Assembly (NCBI GenBank): GCA_003526845.1
Contig: DPVM01000009.1
Span: 1 to 38,031, forward strand
Direction: 5' to 3'
Length of the DNA: 38,031 nt
Origin: Oscillospiraceae bacterium
GTDB lineage: Bacteria > Bacillota > Clostridia > Oscillospirales > Acutalibacteraceae
Positions 33,057 through 38,031 of this stretch are shown here, piece by piece; position 1 is the stretch's first letter, and the number at the start of each line of letters is the position of its first letter. The notes beneath the pieces are model-generated. The model worked only from the letters and a program-made list of their open reading frames with translations. It made no database searches and was not told where the DNA came from. The position numbers and the translations under genes were made by a program.

Positions 33057-34034
33057 ATGGAAAACATAAAATATGAAAACGGCACGCTTTATTTGCTTGA
33101 CCAAACACTGTTGCCGAATGAAGAAAAATACATAACTCCAAAAACAAAAGAGGATTATTTTGAATGTATAAAAAAACTACGTGTAAGAGGAGCACCGGCA
33201 ATCGGAATTTTTGCAGGCTATGCAATGGCATTGCTTGACGAGGATAAGGCAGCGCTGAAAAAATATCTTGACACAGCACGCCCGACTGCGGTTAATCTTT
33301 CGTGGGCGACCGAAAGAATGTTAAACGCTTACAACAGCGGCAAAAATTTAATCGACGAAGCTATAGCAATACACAACGAAGACAAAGAAATGTGCCGCAA
33401 AATCAGCGAATACGGATTATCACTGCTTCATGACGGTGACGGCATTTTGACTCACTGCAACGCAGGGGCGCTTGCGACAAGCGAGTATGGCACGGGACTC
33501 GGTCCCCTCTTGCTCGGAAAGGAAAAAGGATACACCTTTCATGCATACACAGACGAAACCCGTCCGCTTTTGCAGGGTGCGAGGCTGACATCGTACGAGC
33601 TTGAAAAAGCAGGCGTTGATGTCACATTGATTTGTGACAATATGGCAAGCCTTGTGATGAAACAGGGCAAAATCGACGCTGTACTTGTCGGAACTGACAG
33701 AATAGCGGCAAACGGCGATATTGCTAACAAAATCGGCACATCGGGCGTTGCCGTGCTTGCAAAATACTATAATATACCGTTTTATGTTCTCGGTCCCTAC
33801 TCCACAATTGATTACAATTGCCCGACAGGCGACGACATTGTGATTGAGGAGCGCGACAGCAACGAAATCAAAACAATGTGGTATGAAAAGCCAATGGCTC
33901 TACCCGAAACGAAATGCTACAACCCTGCCTTTGATGTGACCGACCACGAGCTTATAACGGCAATTATCACGGACAGAGGAATAATAAAAGCGCCGTTTAA
34001 AGAAGGGCTTGAAAGGATAAGAAACAATGATTAA
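33057..34034 (+). CDS. mtnA: S-methyl-5-thioribose-1-phosphate isomerase MtnA
   Basis: A 325-residue member of the eIF2B-like isomerase family. It converts 5-methylthioribose-1-phosphate (or 5-deoxyribose-1-phosphate) to the ribulose form. Motifs: LRVRGAPAIGIFAGY at 41-55, catalytic cysteine C134 in LTHCNAGALATSEYGTGLGP, and catalytic aspartate D214 in VGTDRIAANGDIANKIGT; these correspond to the known Cys/Asp pair of Bacillus MtnA. Good GGAAGG ribosome site. It overlaps the downstream deaminase gene by eight bases. Confidence 0.93.
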   Translation: MENIKYENGTLYLLDQTLLPNEEKYITPKTKEDYFECIKKLRVRGAPAIGIFAGYAMALLDEDKAALKKYLDTARPTAVNLSWATERMLNAYNSGKNLIDEAIAIHNEDKEMCRKISEYGLSLLHDGDGILTHCNAGALATSEYGTGLGPLLLGKEKGYTFHAYTDETRPLLQGARLTSYELEKAGVDVTLICDNMASLVMKQGKIDAVLVGTDRIAANGDIANKIGTSGVAVLAKYYNIPFYVLGPYSTIDYNCPTGDDIVIEERDSNEIKTMWYEKPMALPETKCYNPAFDVTDHELITAIITDRGIIKAPFKEGLERIRNND

Positions 34035-35274
34035 ATTTACAAACGGACTTGTTTTAAACAAGGATTTTGAAATTGAATCGACAGACGTATATGTTGACGG
34101 CGGCAAAATAGTCAAAATCGGCGAAAGCGACATTAAAGCCGACAGAATTTACGATTTAAACGGCAATTTGCTGATGCCGTCATTTAAAAATGCACACACC
34201 CACTCGGCAATGACATTCGGACGCTCGTTTGCCGATGATTTGCCGCTTTCATCATGGCTGAATGACAAAATCTTTCCGTTGGAAGCAAAGCTCAACGGCG
34301 ACGATATTTACAAATTGTCAAAACTTGCGTTTTTGGAATACCTGACAAGCGGAATCACAGCATGCTTTGATATGTATTATTTTCCGGAAAATATGGCAAA
34401 AGCGTCCGTCGATTTCGGATTTAGGACGGTTATGTGCGGTGCGGTTAATAATTTCAAGGAATCTGTTGAAAAGCTCGAGGAATATTACAACAAATATAAC
34501 AATTATGACGAGCTTGTGTCGTACAAATTAGGCTTTCACGCCGAATATACAACATCAAAAGAAATTATGCAAGGCATATCACAACTTGCCGAAAAATACT
34601 CTGCGCCTGTATTTATGCACTCGAGCGAAACGAAATCCGAGGTTGAGGGCTGTATCGAAAGATACGGAAAATCCCCAACCACATTATTTGACGAGCTTGG
34701 GCTGTTCAACTACGGAGGCGGCGCATATCACAGCGTTTGGGTTGATGACAGTGACCTCGAAATTTATAAAAAGCGAGGGGTTTGGGCGGTAATCAATGCA
34801 GGCTCAAACTGCAAACTTGCGTCTGGCATTGCGCCTGTTTCAAAGATGATGGACTTGGGCATTAATCTTGCTGTAGGAACAGACGGGCCGGCAAGCAACA
34901 ACGCGCTTGATATGTTCCGCGAAATGTATTTGATTGCCGCAACGCAAAAAATCAATGACTGCGACGCCGCATCGACCGATGCAAACGCAATTTTGAAAGC
35001 GGCAACAATCGGCTCGGCTCATTGTATGGGGCTTGACGAATGCGATGTAATCAACGAGGGCAAGACAGCCGATTTGATAGTTATTGATATGCACAGACCG
35101 AATATGCAGCCGATAAACAATATCACAAAAAACATTGTTTACAGCGGCTCAAAGGAAAATGTTAAAATGACGATGATAAACGGCAAAATCCTTTACGAAA
35201 ACGGAGAGTTCATCAACACGGACATCGAAAGAATTTACAGTGAGGCACAAGCCGTTATCGACAGAATAAAATAA
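34027..35274 (+). CDS. MTA/SAH deaminase-like amidohydrolase
   Basis: A 415-residue zinc amidohydrolase of the MtaD/SsnA/ATZ-TRZ type. The metal-binding NAHTHSAMTF has H57 and H59. The third metal histidine is probably in KLGFHAEYT, and the catalytic acid region is VEGCIERYGKSP. The last ligand is in AVGTDGPASNNALDM. Relatives deaminate 5'-methylthioadenosine, S-adenosylhomocysteine or 5'-deoxyadenosine to the inosine analogues. It overlaps mtnA by eight bases and shares the operon with PNP, which fits a deaminate-phosphorolyse-isomerise route. The exact substrate is inferred from the operon. Confidence 0.88.
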   Translation: MIKFTNGLVLNKDFEIESTDVYVDGGKIVKIGESDIKADRIYDLNGNLLMPSFKNAHTHSAMTFGRSFADDLPLSSWLNDKIFPLEAKLNGDDIYKLSKLAFLEYLTSGITACFDMYYFPENMAKASVDFGFRTVMCGAVNNFKESVEKLEEYYNKYNNYDELVSYKLGFHAEYTTSKEIMQGISQLAEKYSAPVFMHSSETKSEVEGCIERYGKSPTTLFDELGLFNYGGGAYHSVWVDDSDLEIYKKRGVWAVINAGSNCKLASGIAPVSKMMDLGINLAVGTDGPASNNALDMFREMYLIAATQKINDCDAASTDANAILKAATIGSAHCMGLDECDVINEGKTADLIVIDMHRPNMQPINNITKNIVYSGSKENVKMTMINGKILYENGEFINTDIERIYSEAQAVIDRIK

Positions 35275-35282
35275 AACAAACT

Positions 35283-35320
35283 ATAAAGGCATATTACCAA
35301 AATCGGTAATATGCCTTTGC
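35283..35320. terminator. terminator between the deaminase gene and the peptide array
   Basis: A perfect 14-bp stem, AAAGGCATATTACC (35285-35298) with 35305-35318 and a six-base loop, between convergent genes. T-tracts are short on both sides, so efficiency is uncertain. Confidence 0.65.
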
Positions 35321-35323
35321 TAT

Positions 35324-35506
35324 TTATACAGATATTAAGTCCAAAACAGTCGATGAATTGTTAGCCGGTGATTCATAATCGTAAGTTCCGCTAAAAGCGG
35401 CAAAATTATGAGACGGTTGTGCGTTTGAATTGATTGCCGGGAATGCAAACTTCATTGATAAAATTGTAATTGACATCAATATTGATATTATTCTTTTTAA
35501 TTTCAT
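35324..35506 (-). CDS. small secreted peptide 1 (SGTY motif)
   Basis: A 60-residue peptide of no family I know. It has a basic start (MKLKRI), a hydrophobic core to about residue 24 and a likely signal peptidase site after SNA (residue 29). That leaves a mature peptide of about 31 residues that begins QPSHNFAAFSGTYDYE. The FxAxSGTY core recurs in the two other small genes of the array. The ATG has a strong GAGGAG site and lies 13 bases after the stop of membrane protein A. It is the last gene of the array and longer than its siblings by a 16-residue tail. Role unknown; a signal or antagonistic peptide is my inference. Confidence 0.72.
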   Translation of the reverse strand: MKLKRIISILMSITILSMKFAFPAINSNAQPSHNFAAFSGTYDYESPANNSSTVLDLISV

Positions 35507-35519
35507 AAATTTTCTCCTC

Positions 35520-36242
35520 TCAAGAAATCCAACGACGCGATTCATAAAAATTAGTATGATATTCTAAAAAATTCTTTAACATCTTTAGTTCAACAGTGCC
35601 CCAACTGCAACAGCTATTTTCACTAAGTGTGAGCTTTTCGTTCAATTTATTAAGTAATTCATCATTTAATTTACCGGCATCGGATTCATTTTCACTGCTA
35701 TAAAAAAATATAGTTCCTTGAAAATCATCATCGAGTTCATTGAATGTAACACTATTTAAAATTTCTTCTGCGTCTGATTGTTTAACTAAATATTTGTTTC
35801 CCTTTCTTTGCGTTTTTTGATACCAAATAATGTCATATGTATCAAGATCAACACCCGTAAATCTTTCATCAACATTATTTTTCAACCAATCAGTGCACCA
35901 TTTTTCGATATCTTCAAGTTGATAATCATCATAATATTTGCCCTTATACTTTTTTACAAAAAATTTCTTTCCGTTATATTTAACCTCGAAAGTAAAATCA
36001 ATCCATACTCTTTCCGAAATTATATGACCGTTATCACTCCAGCCAAATCCTGATTGTTGGTAATCGAGAACCTCAAAAGCAGAGGCATCATCGTCATATT
36101 TTTGGCACAAATAATTGATTGCCTTATTCTCGGCGTATGAATGAGAATATGTATCAACAAATTTATATACACCGAATACTGCCAAACAAATGACAACTAC
36201 AGCTACAATAATTATTGACTTTTTACGATTTTTGTTTTTCAT
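35520..36242 (-). CDS. single-pass membrane protein A of the paired array
   Basis: A 240-residue protein not matching a family I recognise. A basic N-terminus (MKNKNRKKS) leads into one membrane helix at about 9-27, so the remaining 210 residues face outside. The first 140 residues closely match proteins B and C: AINYLCQKYDDDASAFEVL, DYQQSG, the F-E-V-K-Y strand, KKYKGKYYDDYQLEDIEKW and TDWLKNNVDERFTG. The C-terminal 90 residues diverge. There is no catalytic motif; the overall look is a small alpha/beta extracellular domain. The ATG at 36242 has a GGGTGA site 18 bases after small peptide gene 2. Small peptide gene 1 follows after 13 bases. Confidence 0.8.
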   Translation of the reverse strand: MKNKNRKKSIIIVAVVVICLAVFGVYKFVDTYSHSYAENKAINYLCQKYDDDASAFEVLDYQQSGFGWSDNGHIISERVWIDFTFEVKYNGKKFFVKKYKGKYYDDYQLEDIEKWCTDWLKNNVDERFTGVDLDTYDIIWYQKTQRKGNKYLVKQSDAEEILNSVTFNELDDDFQGTIFFYSSENESDAGKLNDELLNKLNEKLTLSENSCCSWGTVELKMLKNFLEYHTNFYESRRWIS

Positions 36243-36260
36243 AATTTCACCCAATTTTGA

Positions 36261-36395
36261 TTATGCATATGTACCCGAATATAACGCAACAAACGCTGAT
36301 TTTGGGCTTGCATCGCCTTTGAAAGGCATAATTGCTACAGTTGTTAATATTATTGCAAACGATAAAATTATTGATAAAAATTTTTTTGTTTTCAT
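36261..36395 (-). CDS. small secreted peptide 2 (SGTY motif)
   Basis: A 44-residue peptide gene found by reading the gap between membrane proteins A and B. It starts MKTKKFLSIILSFAIIL, has a hydrophobic core to about residue 24 and a likely cleavage after GDA (residue 29). This leaves a 15-residue mature peptide, SPKSAFVALYSGTYA. The ATG at 36395 comes two bases after the stop of protein B and has GGAGA eight bases upstream, so it is translationally coupled. The mature end matches peptide 3 at 13 of 15 positions and shares FxAx(1,2)SGTY with peptide 1. It has no cysteines and no lantibiotic-type leader. Function unknown. Confidence 0.75.
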   Translation of the reverse strand: MKTKKFLSIILSFAIILTTVAIMPFKGDASPKSAFVALYSGTYA

Positions 36396-36397
36396 AA

Positions 36398-37138
36398 TCA
36401 GTTTCTCCATACACTTCCCATCATCCGACGAGTCCACTCATAAACATCAAATTTATTATACTTTGATTGCTTATAAATAAAAACTTCAACCGTATCACAA
36501 TCAGTGAAAAGCGGCGTTTCGTTAAATTTAAATTTCTTAATTAACTTTGAACTTAATTCATTTGCTGTTATTTCATTATCAGAAGAATCCCCTTGATAAT
36601 AAAAATTACTCAAACGATCATTTTTTTCTTTGTCATTATTTGCAATAAAACTAATTATTTCTTCTGCATCGGATTGCTTAATTATATATTTATTTCTTTT
36701 TCTTTGTGCTTTTTGATACTGAATAATATCATCACTACTGAAATCAAAACCTGTGAAGCGCTTATCAACATTGTTTTTTAACCAATCCGTACCCCATTTT
36801 TCAATATCCTCAAGCTGATAATCGTCATAATACTTTCCTTTATACTTTTTAACAAAAAAGCTTTTTTCTTTGTATTTAACTTCGAAAGAAAAATTTATCC
36901 ATACTCTTTCACCTATTATTTGACCTGTATCTCTGCGAGCGTAGCCTGATTGTTGGTAATCAAGCACTTCAAAAGCAGAAGCGTCCTCATCATATTTTTG
37001 GCACAAATAATTGATTGCCTTATTCTCTGCGTATGAGTGCGAATAAGTATCAACAAATTTGTATGCACCGAATACTGCAAAACAAATGACAACTACAGCG
37101 ACAATAATTATTGACTTTTTACGATTTTTGTTTTTCAT
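36398..37138 (-). CDS. single-pass membrane protein B of the paired array
   Basis: A 246-residue paralogue of protein A. The first 110 residues are nearly identical (same MKNKNRKKS start and helix, AENKAINYLCQKYDEDASAF, KKYKGKYYDDYQLEDIEKW). The remainder is divergent and ends in an aromatic and basic tail, EWTRRMMGSVWRN. It is predicted to be an extracytoplasmic domain anchored by one N-terminal helix. The ribosome site GGGGTGA lies seven bases before the ATG, and the frameshifted peptide gene 3 ends 18 bases upstream. Peptide gene 2 follows after two bases. The conserved N-terminus with a variable C-terminus suggests a common anchor with a specificity region; this is inference. Confidence 0.8.
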   Translation of the reverse strand: MKNKNRKKSIIIVAVVVICFAVFGAYKFVDTYSHSYAENKAINYLCQKYDEDASAFEVLDYQQSGYARRDTGQIIGERVWINFSFEVKYKEKSFFVKKYKGKYYDDYQLEDIEKWGTDWLKNNVDKRFTGFDFSSDDIIQYQKAQRKRNKYIIKQSDAEEIISFIANNDKEKNDRLSNFYYQGDSSDNEITANELSSKLIKKFKFNETPLFTDCDTVEVFIYKQSKYNKFDVYEWTRRMMGSVWRN

Positions 37139-37156
37139 AATTTCACCCCATTTTGA

Positions 37157-37290
37157 TTATGCATATGTACCCGAATATGACGCAACAAACACCGATTTTG
37201 GGCTTGCTTTGCTTTTAAATGGTATAACAACTACAGTTGTTAATATTATTGCAAACGATAAAATTATTGATAAAATTTTTTTATTTTCAT
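37157..37290 (-). pseudogene. small secreted peptide 3 gene with one-base frameshift
   Basis: The same position and nearly the same DNA as peptide gene 2, with an intact AGGGGA ribosome site and ATG at 37290. The ATG frame reads MKIKKFYQ and stops. In the next frame the sequence continues LSIILSFAIILTTVVVIPFK and ends SPKSVFVASYSGTYA, TAA at 37159-37157. The cause is a run of A7T4 where peptide 2 has A7T5. No start codon opens the long frame itself. It could be a true pseudogene, a phase-variable or slippage-rescued gene, or a homopolymer sequencing error. Confidence 0.68.
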
Positions 37291-37330
37291 GATTTTTCCC
37301 CTTTTAAAAAATCGAATTATTCATAATCGT

Positions 37331-38031
37331 CTAATCAATATGTTCCCAAATGTGGCGCCAATCAATATATTTACTGTCTTGTACTTTTAACTCAAGTTTA
37401 CCGTCATCTTCGTACTGAGTTGAAATTTCATTAAGTGTTAGTTTTGTATTCAACTTATTAACAATATTGAATGCATAGGGAGTTATGTTTTCAGGGTCAA
37501 TTTTCGGAACACAGAAATAAAAAGTATAGGTTGAATTGTCGTTATATGTAAACGAATCTAAAAATTCTTCAATATCCGTTTGCATCATTATATAATAATT
37601 GCCCTTGTTTTTATTTTGCTGATACTGCAAAATATCATAGCTGTCCAAATCAAATCCCACAATATTTTCATCAACATTTTCTTTTAACCAATCGGTTCCC
37701 CACTTTTGTATGTCAGTAATTTGGTAATCATCAAAATACACTCTGTTATACTTTTTCACAAACATTATCTTGCCTTTATACTTAACTTTAAACGAAAAAT
37801 CAACCCATTCCCTCTTGTATCCGAAAAAATGGCCGTTATCTCTGCGAACATAGCGCGCTTGCTGATAATCAAGCACTTCAAAAGCAGAGGCGTCCTCATC
37901 ATATTTTTGACACAAATAGTTGATTGCCTTATTTTCAGCGTATGAGTGCGAATAAGTATCAACAAATTTGTATGCACCGAATACTGCAAAACAAATGACA
38001 ACTACAGCGACAATAATTATTGACTTTTTAC
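37331..38031 (-). CDS. single-pass membrane protein C of the paired array (5' end beyond window)
   Basis: The third paralogue, cut by the window edge. The open frame runs to the last base and begins at lysine 7 of the protein A pattern (KKSIIIVAVVVICFAVFGAY), so only about six codons are missing and full length would be about 238 residues. It keeps AENKAINYLCQKYDEDASAF and a version of the QKWGTDWLKENVDEN segment. From residue 55 it is the most divergent copy. The stop TAG at 37331 is 40 bases before peptide gene 3. Internal TTG codons should not be taken as its start. Confidence 0.78.
   Translation of the reverse strand, partial: KKSIIIVAVVVICFAVFGAYKFVDTYSHSYAENKAINYLCQKYDEDASAFEVLDYQQARYVRRDNGHFFGYKREWVDFSFKVKYKGKIMFVKKYNRVYFDDYQITDIQKWGTDWLKENVDENIVGFDLDSYDILQYQQNKNKGNYYIMMQTDIEEFLDSFTYNDNSTYTFYFCVPKIDPENITPYAFNIVNKLNTKLTLNEISTQYEDDGKLELKVQDSKYIDWRHIWEHID

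Larger units (their letters stand above)
35324..38031 (-). repeat. three-unit tandem gene array: membrane protein plus secreted peptide
   Basis: The unit of membrane protein followed by peptide repeats three times with a period of about 900 bases: protein starts are at 36242, 37138 and an inferred 38047, and peptide starts at 36395 and 37290. The copies are most alike in the peptide gene and the first 330 bases of the next protein gene. Unequal crossing-over between these near-identical stretches could add or remove units. Confidence 0.8.

Noticed and set aside
37331..37915. A TTG at 37915 as the start of membrane protein C.
   Set aside because: The open frame continues upstream to the window edge with the same membrane helix as its paralogues; the gene is simply truncated.
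1..38031. CRISPR arrays, tRNA/rRNA genes, insertion sequences or prophage genes.
   Set aside because: I found no regularly spaced short repeats, no transposase or integrase motifs and no tRNA-like cloverleaf on reading; a covariance-model scan could still find a divergent RNA.

Overview
The window looks like a chromosomal segment of a low-GC, strictly anaerobic Bacillota, most likely a gut Clostridia of the Ruminococcaceae/Oscillospirales type. The reasons are AT-rich sequence with AGGAGG-type ribosome sites and TTGACA/TATAAT promoters, an NfnAB pair, a c-di-AMP cdaA-cdaR pair, RNase J, DUF3343, a LarE-like protein, an FTR-like six-cysteine protein and several Fe-S flavoproteins. No rRNA, tRNA, insertion sequence, phage gene or CRISPR array was seen. 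The taxon is inferred from gene content only.

Layout. 40-5798 (minus): cdaR, cdaA, a cysteine-desulfurase-like enzyme with a DUF3343 partner, and an EF-G paralogue. 6231-9342 (plus): nfnA-nfnB behind a promoter with a Fur-like box, then a short-chain dehydrogenase. 9375-15823 (minus): a nucleotidyltransferase, an MFS transporter, an FTR-like protein, an ArsB/NhaD-type transporter, a collapsed gdhA remnant, a FliB-family protein and a CYTH protein. 15888-22382 (minus): hypA with a 957-residue Fe-S flavoprotein, an NSS symporter, and larE with tcdA. 22538-29473 (minus): an rnj-rplI-dnaB-tilS-ftsH housekeeping operon. 29636-30070 (plus): rnhA. 30140-32041 (minus): a BMP-family lipoprotein interrupted by InlB-like repeats. 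32223-35274 (plus): PNP, mtnA and an MTA/SAH-type deaminase, which together make a plausible deaminating route for methylthioadenosine or 5'-deoxyadenosine salvage.

The most novel part is the last 2.7 kb (35324-38031, minus). It is a tandem array of three units. Each unit is a single-pass membrane protein of about 240 residues followed by a tiny gene for a secreted peptide. Two peptides (44 and 60 aa) are intact and the third has a one-base frameshift. The predicted mature peptides share an F-x-A-x(1,2)-SGTY core. The large proteins are nearly identical at the N-terminus and diverge toward the C-terminus. I recognise no family for either component, and the pairing suggests a ligand with a matching receptor or immunity protein.

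Other points of interest are a gdhA locus that keeps promoter, ribosome site, start, stop and terminator but has lost nearly all of the coding sequence; a CYTH protein whose N-terminal NTPase half has lost its P-loop; and a terminator hairpin whose 3' arm is also the ribosome binding site of the next gene.
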